From: Caldalkalibacillus salinus
GTDB lineage: Bacteria > Bacillota > Bacilli > Caldalkalibacillales > JCM-10596
Direction of reading: 5' to 3'
Assembly: GCF_016745835.1 (NCBI RefSeq)
Contig: NZ_JAERVL010000004.1
Location: 1 to 64,000, forward strand
DNA: 64,000 nt
The translations under genes and the position numbers were made by a program. Below, piece after piece: positions 17,654-27,279 of this stretch (position 1 is the stretch's first letter; the number at the start of each line of letters is the position of its first letter). The notes beneath the pieces were generated by a model. That model searched no databases and had not been told where the DNA came from. It saw only the letters and a program-made list of their open reading frames with translations.

Positions 17654-19492
17654 ATGAAGGCGCAATTACAGGGACTCATTTACAAATATGTTCAAGAACA
17701 AGGCAAGTATTTAATTTTTGAACAGGAATCAGGTCTTTCTTACCACCATCTGGGGAAGCTCCAAGTACAGATGATGATAAACAACAATATTCCTCGAGTA
17801 CTCCCATTAGAAATAGAGGAGAAAGACCTTATACTGAGACTCAGATATACGATGGGTACAAAAAGAGCTCTCACTCACTGGTTAAAAGGCAATACACTGA
17901 CACAAAAGTCTTTTCTTTATATGCTCTTAAGAGTTGTTCAAACCATAATTGATAGTCAAGATTTCATGCTCCCAGAAAGAGGTTTTGTCATTAGTTCGGA
18001 TTTTATCTTTGTAGAGGATGACGTTTCTGATTTGTGTTTATTATATCTGCCTCTCAAAGAACACAAGGATGTCCTCACAGCTGAGAATCAATGTAGAACG
18101 CTCGCTTTGTCACTCATCCCATATATTGATGAATTAAACGGAGAAGTGATACAGGAGCTCATGCGTCGATTGCAAGGTGAAATCTCGCTACTTGAGTTGA
18201 AGGATGCGCTTCAAACGTGTCTAAAACAGATGGCTTATCTAAACGGTCCACAATCAAATGAACGATTAGGGCATAAGGACAATCAAGGAGAACCACAATT
18301 TGAGCAACAGGTTCAACAACACAATGCTGAGGATAAGGTAAGGGTTCATCCTTCAAGCAATAAACAGAATCCTCCAAGAAGTGTATCAATTAAACCACAA
18401 GTACATCAGCCTTTTCAGCGGGAAGGAAACCCATTCGCCAAGCGCGCCTTTAAACAGTGGCCTGAAGTGAATCAAGGCAAGGGGATAAACCAGAAGCATA
18501 ATAACCATGCTCACCCGAAAGACACATCCGTGTACAGTCAACTACCCGCACTAAGCTCTAGGGGAAAGACTTACCTCTTTTTGATGTGCTTGATACTAAC
18601 AGCGTTGGTGTGGAAAGGGTACGAGCTTTTTCCCTCGGAAGGGATGCTATATTTATCTATTGGATCCACGATACTGATATGGAACGGGGGATTCATTTTT
18701 CACTCTATTTGGCGGCCACAAGCATTGTTAAGAGGTGCTAGAATGTCTGCAGCCAGTCCAGATGTAGAACAAAAAGAAACCTCTGGACAACCTCAAGATT
18801 CTATTTCGGCTCAATCTGGCTCTTCTCCTCTTAAGCGGCAATCATTTGCAAAAAAATCAAAGGCGAATGAGAAGGCCAATAATAAAGCAAATTCCCTGTC
18901 ACAACAGAGTGCTAAACACGTTGACCAGGGGCCCGAGAAAGGCAACCAGCCAGGACTTCAACATTTAAGGGAAAACCACAGTGTGCGTGATCAAAAACTG
19001 CACGACCAAACAAATGAAGCTCAGGCTTCCTTGGATCAATATTATGCTCAACTCCCACAGCAAACGAAAATCCTTCATGCTTCAGCACGTCGGGAAGAAG
19101 ATCCGACCGTTGCACTAGATCAGCATAGAGGGGTTAACGCCTTAGGTGCCTCAGTCGACTCCACTTATACGCTTATCAAGGCGTCACAGTCAGGGCAGCA
19201 AGAGCGCATTACCATACAACACACGCCTTTTGTCATCGGTCGGAATGAAGGGAAAGTGGATTTTGTTGACTCAGAAGCTGGAGTATCTAGAGCTCATTTT
19301 GAATGTGTTCAACTGGGCGAGGGGTTATTTATTCGCGATTTAGATTCGAAGAACGGTACGATGCTCAATGGGGAAAAAATAACGCCTAATGAACTTTTGA
19401 GAGTAACCGAGGGCGATGTTATTAAAATAGCATTATCACAATATACAATAACGACTGAGGCTCATATGAGAGAAAGTCAAAGTGCGTTATGA
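17654..19492 (+). CDS. Membrane-anchored FHA-domain protein (DUF6382-like N-terminus)
   Basis: A 612-aa protein. Residues 1-200 form an unassigned domain resembling the DUF6382 regions found in front of Firmicute FHA proteins (from memory). Two membrane segments lie at about 306-322 and 331-352, and a long polar linker reaches to 500. The C-terminal FHA domain keeps its phosphothreonine-binding residues: GR at 529-530, SRAH at 545-548, SKNG at 565-568 and NG at 572-573. The linker holds EEDPTVAL at 481-488, a plausible kinase target. It precedes the Ser/Thr kinase gene by 40 bases, so the two probably form a phospho-signalling pair. Confidence 0.8.
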   Translation: MKAQLQGLIYKYVQEQGKYLIFEQESGLSYHHLGKLQVQMMINNNIPRVLPLEIEEKDLILRLRYTMGTKRALTHWLKGNTLTQKSFLYMLLRVVQTIIDSQDFMLPERGFVISSDFIFVEDDVSDLCLLYLPLKEHKDVLTAENQCRTLALSLIPYIDELNGEVIQELMRRLQGEISLLELKDALQTCLKQMAYLNGPQSNERLGHKDNQGEPQFEQQVQQHNAEDKVRVHPSSNKQNPPRSVSIKPQVHQPFQREGNPFAKRAFKQWPEVNQGKGINQKHNNHAHPKDTSVYSQLPALSSRGKTYLFLMCLILTALVWKGYELFPSEGMLYLSIGSTILIWNGGFIFHSIWRPQALLRGARMSAASPDVEQKETSGQPQDSISAQSGSSPLKRQSFAKKSKANEKANNKANSLSQQSAKHVDQGPEKGNQPGLQHLRENHSVRDQKLHDQTNEAQASLDQYYAQLPQQTKILHASARREEDPTVALDQHRGVNALGASVDSTYTLIKASQSGQQERITIQHTPFVIGRNEGKVDFVDSEAGVSRAHFECVQLGEGLFIRDLDSKNGTMLNGEKITPNELLRVTEGDVIKIALSQYTITTEAHMRESQSAL

Positions 19493-19531
19493 TGCTTTTT
19501 CGGGTATATGCTACAGAAAGGAGGAAGTCAG

Positions 19532-21274
19532 GTGAGAAATAAGAGGGGACAGTTAATGGGTGGAGACATCTTACAAGATCGCTATCTGATCCTTTCTTTA
19601 CTAGGTCGAGGTGGAATGGGCAGTGTATATTTAGCCAAAGATTTAAGATTAAATGGTAAACAATGGGCTATTAAAGAAGTGAAGACGACAATGGAACAAC
19701 AGATGTTTTTAGATGAAGCGCACATGTTGTCAGGTTTAAGTCATCCTTCACTACCTCATATTATAGATTTTTACCCCCCAGACAAGGATGGTTACAGTTA
19801 CTTAGTCATGGATTATATACAAGGTAAAACGCTGCACCAAGAATTTGAAGATGATCAACGTCAATTTACGACAGATCGAGTCGTACAAATTTCTATTCAA
19901 ATTACAGAACTATTAACCTACCTCCATACCCAACAACCTCCTGTTATTTTTCGTGATTTGAAACCGAGTAACATTATGTTAAACGGGGAAACCGTAAAGC
20001 TCATAGATTTTGGTACGGCTAGGTGGTATCAACATGGCAAAAAGGAGGATACCATCCCTTTGGGAACAGTAGGGTTTGCCGCTCCCGAACAGTTTGAAGG
20101 AAACCAAAGTGACCCACGAACAGATATCTACTCATTAGGGGCGATGATGTACTATTTATTGACGCAGGGACAGTATATTCATCAACAGGATAATCGGACG
20201 ACCCTTACTTTAAATAGGCTTATGAGTGGAACTTTGAACAAGTCTAAACTCGCTAGCATTATCAAAAAGGCCACGCGTACGAATCCAGAGAATCGTTATC
20301 AAAGTGCTAGTGAGATGCAGGAGGAACTCCAGTCATGCGTAGATGATTTACATCTACGGCTTCATGATCAAAACCAAACACTAGCGCCAGTTCAAACTTT
20401 TAATATGCCTACAAAATGTATATTGATAGGTTCTTTATGGCCAGGAGCAGGGTCTACCACCCTAACTATGAATATGGCGAGGCATTTTGCGAGACAGGGA
20501 ATACGCGTGGCATATGTTGAACATCCACAAATTTCTCCGTATATGTTTGACTATCTTAACATCGCATATAAAGAAGAAGTTGTAAGCGATCCGCAAGTGC
20601 TGCACATACACCATATAGATCATCATGCTACACGTAAAGATAAGGGAATGTCAGACGAAACAGTCTTAAGAAGATGGGAAGAAGATGGTGTTGTCTGGGG
20701 GATGCGCGATCCGAGGCAATCCTATAACGACACGTGGACAAAAGATGATTTCTTTCAAACACTATTTCTTTATAAAGATGTGTCTATCATTTTAATTGAT
20801 ATCTCTACGTTATGGTTGTCTGATGGCGTCGATGCATTTTTACCATTTACAGACCATGTGTATCTTTGTGTTGAGCCCGATCCGGTAAAAGTTGATCGCT
20901 TGGCAAGTCCAGACACGACGGAGAACCGAATCTATCACCACTTATTAGAGCGAGATAGTAAAGAGGACATAAATTTAGAGCTGATTACAATGAAAATGGC
21001 ACATACGGTACCGTTGAAGGAATGGAAAAACTGTTTTGTAAAACAGCCGAACACGTATATTCCGTATGTTCCTTACCCCGTCATAGCACGTGCGAGTTGG
21101 AGGAGTGAGTTTATTATTGATGACAAGGATTATGGATCAGTTATGGAGGAAGCATTACAGGACATCAGTGAAAAATTTATACCCGATACAATATTAGCGA
21201 GCACACAAAAAAGCCAGTCTTCTATATCATTTTCAAAATTAAAACAGTGGTTCCAATGGGCACGGAGCAATTAA
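19532..21274 (+). CDS. Ser/Thr protein kinase fused to a ParA/CpaE-like domain
   Basis: A 580-aa protein. Residues 15-275 are an eukaryote-like (Hanks) kinase: glycine loop GRGGMGSV at 25-32, K48, catalytic D142 and N147 in FRDLKPSN, D159-F-G, and APE at 184-186. The usual His of HRD is Phe. From about 293 follows a second domain with a P-loop-like start SLWPGAGSTT (301-310), then a MinD/ParA-style beta strand and IILIDIS. No membrane helix is seen. GTG 19532 is preferred since AAAGGAGG lies 7 bases upstream; ATG 19508 precedes that site. Confidence 0.82.
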   Translation: MRNKRGQLMGGDILQDRYLILSLLGRGGMGSVYLAKDLRLNGKQWAIKEVKTTMEQQMFLDEAHMLSGLSHPSLPHIIDFYPPDKDGYSYLVMDYIQGKTLHQEFEDDQRQFTTDRVVQISIQITELLTYLHTQQPPVIFRDLKPSNIMLNGETVKLIDFGTARWYQHGKKEDTIPLGTVGFAAPEQFEGNQSDPRTDIYSLGAMMYYLLTQGQYIHQQDNRTTLTLNRLMSGTLNKSKLASIIKKATRTNPENRYQSASEMQEELQSCVDDLHLRLHDQNQTLAPVQTFNMPTKCILIGSLWPGAGSTTLTMNMARHFARQGIRVAYVEHPQISPYMFDYLNIAYKEEVVSDPQVLHIHHIDHHATRKDKGMSDETVLRRWEEDGVVWGMRDPRQSYNDTWTKDDFFQTLFLYKDVSIILIDISTLWLSDGVDAFLPFTDHVYLCVEPDPVKVDRLASPDTTENRIYHHLLERDSKEDINLELITMKMAHTVPLKEWKNCFVKQPNTYIPYVPYPVIARASWRSEFIIDDKDYGSVMEEALQDISEKFIPDTILASTQKSQSSISFSKLKQWFQWARSN

Positions 21275-21299
21275 TTATGTGTATATGTGGAGGAGATCA

Positions 21300-21995
21300 A
21301 TGTTAAAGTGGCTAAAATTATTTATTCCAGTATTGATATTAGGGACAGGTATTGCATTTATATTTGCATTTGAATTTTATCTAAAGGATAAAGTTTACAC
21401 TATCCCGGTTATTGTCGCTGCAGAAGATATTGCATTTAAAGAAAGTCTTACAGCAGAGAACACAGAGGTGGTGCACATTAGAAGAGATCATGTCATTCAA
21501 GGTGCATATTCCCCTGAAGTCTATCAATCTGAAGTGTTGGGACAATTATCTGCCATTGAAATTAAAAAAGGGACACAACTGTATTCAGCTTTGATCGATC
21601 ATCACAACCTCACTCCTAGGTATGACAGAGGAGAATTTATTGCGCCTATCCCTAATCGGTGGATATATGCCGTACCTGGGAGCTTACGTCGAAGTTACCA
21701 TGCTGATTTTTATGTCACAAAAGAATCGAATGATGTTGTTTTAGAAATTGATGAGAAATCTGGAATGAGTGATATTGAGTTAGACACAAAACCAATCTTA
21801 TCAAATGTTAAAGTCTTGCATACGAGAGACTCTTCGAATCGAGAAGTTCGTAATATACAAGAGAGTGAGTATGATGCGACCGCTAATATCTCAAATATCG
21901 AAATAATAGCCACGGAAAAAATGCTAAACACAATGAAGACATACGTTGAACAAGGCTATAAGTTGTATATCACATACAAGCAGCAGCCCGAATAG
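21300..21995 (+). CDS. SAF/CpaB-like single-span protein (set C)
   Basis: A 231-aa protein with one N-terminal membrane helix (about 4-24) and a region similar to SAF domains (IPVIVAAEDIAFKESLTAEN). It lacks the longer RcpC section seen in the protein at 2423. ATG 21300 follows GGAGGAG. It opens the third group of pilus genes, after the kinase. Assignment is by layout and weak similarity. Confidence 0.65.
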   Translation: MLKWLKLFIPVLILGTGIAFIFAFEFYLKDKVYTIPVIVAAEDIAFKESLTAENTEVVHIRRDHVIQGAYSPEVYQSEVLGQLSAIEIKKGTQLYSALIDHHNLTPRYDRGEFIAPIPNRWIYAVPGSLRRSYHADFYVTKESNDVVLEIDEKSGMSDIELDTKPILSNVKVLHTRDSSNREVRNIQESEYDATANISNIEIIATEKMLNTMKTYVEQGYKLYITYKQQPE

Positions 21996-22099
21996 TAGGT
22001 TTTGATGTGGGAGATATTCAAACAGAATATGATGTATTTTCCAATTATTCATCTTGATCGTTATAAAAAAGTGTGTATAAGAGAAAGGAATGGATCCAT

Positions 22100-23263
22100 T
22101 TGAAATTAATCGCACAATATATGGGGCATGATGATGAACTTTACAATTTTTTATATCAAAGTCACGATTTAAGTGTGCACCGTATTGATAGTCTAGATGA
22201 TCAGGTCCATGGGGACATCCTTATCGTTTGTGATCAAGTTTTACATTACAATGATTTGCACGTATTAGCTAAATATACGCATCAAAAAAAATACTATTTA
22301 TATCACAAAAATGAAGATGAGCAAACAATATCTCAAATTGAAACGATTTGTGATAGCGCTAATATCACGATGGTGCCCGTAGAAGGTACAGTAGATCAAC
22401 AAGCGAGGTGCATCATAGATAGTCTAGGACCAAGTGATGCTCAGCGAAGATCCAATGTAGTATGTTGCTTTTCTACCATTGCGAATATAGGGCTTACTTC
22501 AACCGTTCTAAGTGTGGCGACTAGTATTCAGTCCGTAGTAGAAGGAAAAATCGGTGTTCTAGGTTTGAATGCTTGGGATGACGGGGTGGATCATCTCCCT
22601 TATAAAGGAAAATATCTAAATGAAGTCAAAACCCAACTCACTAATCAACTCTTAACGCCTGAGAGATTGAGAAGCTACTTTCATTATGATGATAAATTAA
22701 AATTTCACTACCTAGGTGGAAATCAGAATACCAAGATGGAAAGATTGTTCACGACCCAAGAAATAGATTATCTTATTACTCTGGCTCAGAAAGCGTTTGA
22801 TCTCGTGATCATCGACGCGGGTAGTCATTTCGATAATGCTAACTTATTAAGAAGCCTTTTAAATTCAGACCTAAAGCTACTCATTGTCAATCAACAGAGA
22901 AAAGCGATTAAAAAGTTTGAGCAACAGTTCCAACATGTCATCAGTCCGCTAGGGTATACCAAAACGGATTTTTTGTTAATCCTTAACGCTTATGTTGATG
23001 ACCCAGGCCTGCCGAGTGAGAAAGATATATACACTGATTTGGGAATACCATATTTGACATCTGTACCGAGCTTAAACCATATCGGGATAAGCTCAGAGAC
23101 ACATCAGAAATTACTCTATTTTTACGAGAATTCAATGTATCAAGAGGCGATTGATCATATTGCAAGGGGTATTATTGGAAGAACCAGACTTAAGGTAAAG
23201 CAAACGGTGACTCATACAAAACCGCGCCGTCGATGGCAGATATTAACGAGACTTGGAGTGTAA
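22100..23263 (+). CDS. CpaE/ParA-like protein lacking Walker A (set C)
   Basis: A 387-aa protein whose fold order resembles CpaE: an N-terminal receiver-like part (about 1-110) and a MinD-like part with FDLVIIDAGSHFD. The P-loop position reads FSTIANIGLTST, with no glycine pair and no lysine, so nucleotide binding is unlikely. The start is uncertain. TTG 22100 is chosen because AAAGGA lies 10 bases before it and the protein then begins with KLIAQY; GTG 22073 has no ribosome binding site. The next gene follows two bases after its stop. Confidence 0.7.
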   Translation: MKLIAQYMGHDDELYNFLYQSHDLSVHRIDSLDDQVHGDILIVCDQVLHYNDLHVLAKYTHQKKYYLYHKNEDEQTISQIETICDSANITMVPVEGTVDQQARCIIDSLGPSDAQRRSNVVCCFSTIANIGLTSTVLSVATSIQSVVEGKIGVLGLNAWDDGVDHLPYKGKYLNEVKTQLTNQLLTPERLRSYFHYDDKLKFHYLGGNQNTKMERLFTTQEIDYLITLAQKAFDLVIIDAGSHFDNANLLRSLLNSDLKLLIVNQQRKAIKKFEQQFQHVISPLGYTKTDFLLILNAYVDDPGLPSEKDIYTDLGIPYLTSVPSLNHIGISSETHQKLLYFYENSMYQEAIDHIARGIIGRTRLKVKQTVTHTKPRRRWQILTRLGV

Positions 23264-23265
23264 AT

Positions 23266-24699
23266 ATGACATTACAGGATAAATCAAATGAGTCTGTTTT
23301 TGATTTAAATGCGTATCTAAATGAGCATGCTGTCACAGTTGAGCATCATGTAAGTACAAAGGATAAGACGTTCAATTTTGAGCAAGTATGGAGAAAAGTG
23401 AAGCAATATATTGATCAACTTTATGATTCTAAAAAGGTGTCCACGCAAGAAAAAGAACAACGCCTACACTTAGAGTATCAAGCTATGATAGGTCATACAG
23501 CATCCGAAAAGTATCTCATCGACGAGATAGAAAGCTATCTTAGAGAACAACACTTGTTACATGTAGGATATCCTGCTTTTTATCATTCTCTTGCAGAAGC
23601 TTGTTTTCATGAAATATACGGCTTTGGTAGCTTTGCCAAATGGCAGGCATTCCCCCATTCGACAGACGGCATTATCCAAGGTAAGGACATCTGGTTCAAC
23701 ATTAACGGCAAATTCATACGCCAAAAGGAAACGTTACGAGATGAAGCGCATGTGTGGGAAATTATCCGTACGTTACAGCTAAGAGTCCGCGGACTTCGTA
23801 TCAACGAAAACCAACCTGAAGCTGAATTTGATCGTGAAGATGGTACACGAATAAAGGTGGTCGTTCCTCCACGATCCTATAAACCTACCATCATATTTCG
23901 TCGCTTTATCATCAATCAATATTCCTTTCAGGAACAAGCAGAACGAGGTACGATTGCGACAGACGATGTGCCCCTATTTGAAAACCTAGCAAAATTACAG
24001 CTAAACACAATCATTTCAGGGAAGGTGCAGTCAGGTAAATCAACATTCCTCAAGACATTCTATTCTGCAAGAGACCCGAATCTTGTGGCTGTACTTATTG
24101 AGTCTTCGCCTGAAAGTTATCTCAAAAGAGATTTCCCTGAACGCCTTGTTCATGACTTTTACACAAGCGATGGTAACATCCATCAAGTCATACGCGATGT
24201 TTTGCGTACTCCCCATGACTACATTATTGCGCAGGAAGTCAGGGGAATTGAGGCAGAAGGTGCCATTGCCGGAACTGAAAGAGGGACAAGAGGTTTACTC
24301 ATGACCTATCATATTACAAATCCTAAAAATGTACCGAGGCAACTAGCAAAGCATATAACGGACGCTTTTCCTGCTCGAATTGAACATCATGAGATGACGA
24401 GAATAGCGGAGCAGTTAGATATTGGTATTACAATGACCACCCTGTCTAACAATGAGAAGCGGGTGACGTCTGTTTACGAAATTTGCTATGACGATGAAAC
24501 GGAACAAGCTTGGATTAATACATTTATCCATTACAATGAGGAACTTGATACTTGGTTTTATAATGCTAATATTTCAGAGAGCTTACAAGAAAAAATGAGA
24601 GCGTATCATCCACGACGAGCTCAAGCGTTCATTCGACATCTGCGAGATAGGGCAAGCGCGAATCCTTACCATAACAAGACGATATTGAAATGTTATTAG
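23266..24699 (+). CDS. Divergent CpaF-like ATPase (set C)
   Basis: A 477-aa member of the secretion ATPase family. The P-loop is SGKVQSGKST (251-260), intact but unlike GGTGSGKT in the other two. EVRG at 324-327 marks the Walker B region. The Arg/Gly-rich His-box of CpaF is replaced by a segment with a single TYH, and DARLEDGSRV is changed to EFDREDGTRI. The N-terminal 100 residues are unrelated to those of sets A and B. ATG 23266 has GGAGTG 5 bases upstream. Two platform genes follow. Confidence 0.8.
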   Translation: MTLQDKSNESVFDLNAYLNEHAVTVEHHVSTKDKTFNFEQVWRKVKQYIDQLYDSKKVSTQEKEQRLHLEYQAMIGHTASEKYLIDEIESYLREQHLLHVGYPAFYHSLAEACFHEIYGFGSFAKWQAFPHSTDGIIQGKDIWFNINGKFIRQKETLRDEAHVWEIIRTLQLRVRGLRINENQPEAEFDREDGTRIKVVVPPRSYKPTIIFRRFIINQYSFQEQAERGTIATDDVPLFENLAKLQLNTIISGKVQSGKSTFLKTFYSARDPNLVAVLIESSPESYLKRDFPERLVHDFYTSDGNIHQVIRDVLRTPHDYIIAQEVRGIEAEGAIAGTERGTRGLLMTYHITNPKNVPRQLAKHITDAFPARIEHHEMTRIAEQLDIGITMTTLSNNEKRVTSVYEICYDDETEQAWINTFIHYNEELDTWFYNANISESLQEKMRAYHPRRAQAFIRHLRDRASANPYHNKTILKCY

Positions 24700-24708
24700 G
24701 GGGTTTAT

Positions 24709-25677
24709 ATGTGGAGTGTAATTCTGGAGCTAAGCTTCAAAGTACTAGGTTACTCAATGATCATATACGGTTTATGGCGCTGCATAACGCCGTTAGTTAG
24801 ACCACTTCTAGCTGAGCGTTCGTTAAAGGTCAGCAGACGAAGGCTACGAACGCATAACGAAGTAGAGAGTGCCAAGCGACTAAAACAAAACTCTTCATAC
24901 ATCATTCAGCATTTAGAGATGGTCTACAATTCCCTAAATAAAGAGGACCGACCACAAGCCGTGACACAGTTCATTTTCTTAACACTAGTCCTATTCTCTG
25001 TTTCTACAATATTACTGACAATGGCTTTACAAGATATTATTTTAGGATTGTTTTTAGGGTTACTTATCGGTTCGCTACCTTATACGACAGCAAGGATAAG
25101 GTTGAGTGGACTTCGAGCAAGAAATTCAATCACATTTTTAAATATCTTTCATATTATTTTATCTCATTATCAAAGCACTGGAAAAGACATCTACTTTACG
25201 TTGGTCAACACGTTACAACAGGTCCAAGATCCAGATATGAAACAAACTTTAATTAAGCTGGTTAATGCGATGCAAGTTCAAAAATCACCTAGAGAATTTG
25301 ATCGTGCTGTGCAAGTGTTTATCTACTCTATCGATAGTCAGTTTGCGAAACGTTTTGGCAAATTAGTTTTAAAAGCGCATATCTCAAGAGCTGATATATT
25401 CCAATCGTTGGTCCATTTAGATCAAGACATAAGAAAGAGAAAAGTAGATATTGAGGAAGAAACAACGCGAAACCAAGATACGGTTTGGCAAGGGTATTTT
25501 TCAATGTTTGCCTTACCATTGGCCATTTTCTTCTCTTACCAGATGTCTGGTGTGCTTAATTATTGGTATTTTTTCACACAAAAGACGACGTTATCGTTAT
25601 TTATTTTATGTTTGGTATTAAGCGGCCTGTCCACACTTATGGCCAGTGCAATGCGAAAGCCAAAAGCAGATATCTAA
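24709..25677 (+). CDS. TadB-like platform protein (set C)
   Basis: A 322-aa membrane protein. It has an N-terminal helix, a polar arm, a central helix pair (about 85-125) and two C-terminal helices, as in TadB. The F-domain sequence is weakly conserved; ARNSITFLNIFHIILSHYQSTG holds the place of the TadB helix. AGGGGG precedes ATG 24709. The role is inferred from layout and from its place right after a CpaF-like gene. Confidence 0.68.
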   Translation: MWSVILELSFKVLGYSMIIYGLWRCITPLVRPLLAERSLKVSRRRLRTHNEVESAKRLKQNSSYIIQHLEMVYNSLNKEDRPQAVTQFIFLTLVLFSVSTILLTMALQDIILGLFLGLLIGSLPYTTARIRLSGLRARNSITFLNIFHIILSHYQSTGKDIYFTLVNTLQQVQDPDMKQTLIKLVNAMQVQKSPREFDRAVQVFIYSIDSQFAKRFGKLVLKAHISRADIFQSLVHLDQDIRKRKVDIEEETTRNQDTVWQGYFSMFALPLAIFFSYQMSGVLNYWYFFTQKTTLSLFILCLVLSGLSTLMASAMRKPKADI

Positions 25678-25726
25678 ACGGTCATGAACAAATACACTTT
25701 GCACTAGAATCGAATGGAGGTGTCTT

Positions 25727-26611
25727 ATGGAGTGGATACCTATTACAACCTATATTATTTATAGCACTGTGGTACTCGTAGCCACACTAAAAATGTATCA
25801 ATTTTTAACGACAGAAACAGAGCGCAAACGTTACCGTACAAAGATTCAGCGAGTGGTTGATGAGCGTAAATATGAAATGATAAAAAAAGCTGAACAGACA
25901 TCATTAGAAAAGAAGCTAAAACGAGCGGGTGTCCCTAGTATTATAAATGCATTTCGTTTCCAGGTGTGTAGGTGGACGGTGATCAGCACCCTTTGTGTTT
26001 ATTATGTCATCCTACCGTCGATTGACCAGCATAGTGTCCCAATGTCTTCTCTGCTAGGCGTTGTGACGCTGCTTATTCTGAGTAGTCCAAGCTTACGTTT
26101 TTCACTAACGAATTATTTATTAGATCAACTTAGGTTATTTAGGGAACGTAAAAAGCATCAAGAATTATTCACCCTGTTTGACATGCTTCAAGCAGAACTC
26201 ACAAGTTTAACAGAGGGACAGGAAATCAATGTATATAACCTTATACGCGAAAGTGTCCCATACTTTCAGTATATTAACCATGCTTTGTTAAAGTTTCTTT
26301 ATACCTGGAAATACGACCCTCGCCTGGCTAAGACACAGTTTTCAACTGAAGTAGGAGGTGAAGATGCAGAAACACTCAGTAATATCTTGTATAAAATTGA
26401 TGATACGTCCAAGGAGGACGCCATACAAATTTTAAAGGGCGCTTCTAAAGTGTTCTCAGTTTCCTATTTTGAAGGGGGGAATCGAAAGAAGGAAAAACGT
26501 TTTATTCTTATAGATACCTTTTTCTTTTGTGTAAACTTACTGACGATTGCATGGCTATTACTGATGATTGTGACGATGTTTACCGATCTATTAGAAACGA
26601 CTAATTTGTAA
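25727..26611 (+). CDS. TadC-like platform protein (set C)
   Basis: A 294-aa protein with an N-terminal helix, a charged arm, two central helices, a cytoplasmic helical domain (LFTLFDMLQAELTSLTEGQ) and a C-terminal membrane helix. This matches TadC in plan although sequence identity is low. GGAGGTG lies just before ATG 25727. It forms the partner of the preceding TadB-like gene. Confidence 0.65.
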   Translation: MEWIPITTYIIYSTVVLVATLKMYQFLTTETERKRYRTKIQRVVDERKYEMIKKAEQTSLEKKLKRAGVPSIINAFRFQVCRWTVISTLCVYYVILPSIDQHSVPMSSLLGVVTLLILSSPSLRFSLTNYLLDQLRLFRERKKHQELFTLFDMLQAELTSLTEGQEINVYNLIRESVPYFQYINHALLKFLYTWKYDPRLAKTQFSTEVGGEDAETLSNILYKIDDTSKEDAIQILKGASKVFSVSYFEGGNRKKEKRFILIDTFFFCVNLLTIAWLLLMIVTMFTDLLETTNL

Positions 26612-26649
26612 ATTTATAAAAATAAGAGCTAAACTAGGAGGAATAAACG

Positions 26650-26811
26650 ATGAGATTAGCAATTAAAGAATGGTTGTTACTAGGAATAGGCGTCTTAGTT
26701 ATTAGTACATTAGTGTTCAATACAATGTATGATACTGTGACGGATAAAGCGAATGAAATGGACAGTACGATTAACTCTACGAACCTACCAGAACAGGGGA
26801 GCGAAGGATAG
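26650..26811 (+). CDS. Small membrane-anchored protein (53 aa, set C)
   Basis: A 53-codon frame with an excellent AGGAGGAA 7 bases upstream. The protein begins MRLAIKEWLLLGIGVLVIST, has one helix and a short acidic, Ser/Asn-rich tail. It may be the pilin-like subunit of set C, but lacks the Gly-Thr-x-Glu processing motif, so it could equally be an anchor peptide. Its EWLLL motif is repeated at the start of the next protein. Confidence 0.7.
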   Translation: MRLAIKEWLLLGIGVLVISTLVFNTMYDTVTDKANEMDSTINSTNLPEQGSEG

Positions 26812-26883
26812 CGTTATTATTGTTTTTATCGACATAGTAGTCCAAGATTTTGAAATGTTCATTTATAAGGGTGTGTGAGTGAC

Positions 26884-27279
26884 GTGAGAATAACACTGTT
26901 TGAATGGCTACTTCTTCCGTTCGTGCTTTGGGGTGTTTTTCAAGGCGCGTTGTATTACCATGCAAACCAGGTGGAGGAGGCCATACATATTGCAATGTAT
27001 GAAGGCTCAAAGAAAGCTGCTGTTCAAGGGCAATTCACAGACGATATATATCAGGACATGCTGCAATATCTCGAGCGCATCCATCACTTTGATCCGAGTA
27101 AGGTAGACATTAAAGGAACAGAGACAATCACGGAGAGAGGAGAATATTTACATTTAGAAATGAGTGTACCGAAGCCTCGAATGCACGTTTTGCCACTCTT
27201 TAAGGTTCAATCTCATCATCTATTTCACTTTGAGAAATATATGATGAGTGAATATATTTCGGAGTGGGGGCAGTCATGA
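26884..27279 (+). CDS. Pseudopilin-like protein (131 aa, set C)
   Basis: N-terminal hydrophobic helix with an EWLLLPFVLWGVF start, then a soluble domain of about 100 residues. GTG 26884 is preferred over GTG 26875 because the resulting start aligns with the small protein upstream (MR-x-x-x-x-EWLLL). AAGGGTG is the likely ribosome binding site. The helix-plus-small-domain plan resembles TadE-like minor pilins, though the Glu of the signature is displaced. No family recognised. Confidence 0.65.
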   Translation: MRITLFEWLLLPFVLWGVFQGALYYHANQVEEAIHIAMYEGSKKAAVQGQFTDDIYQDMLQYLERIHHFDPSKVDIKGTETITERGEYLHLEMSVPKPRMHVLPLFKVQSHHLFHFEKYMMSEYISEWGQS

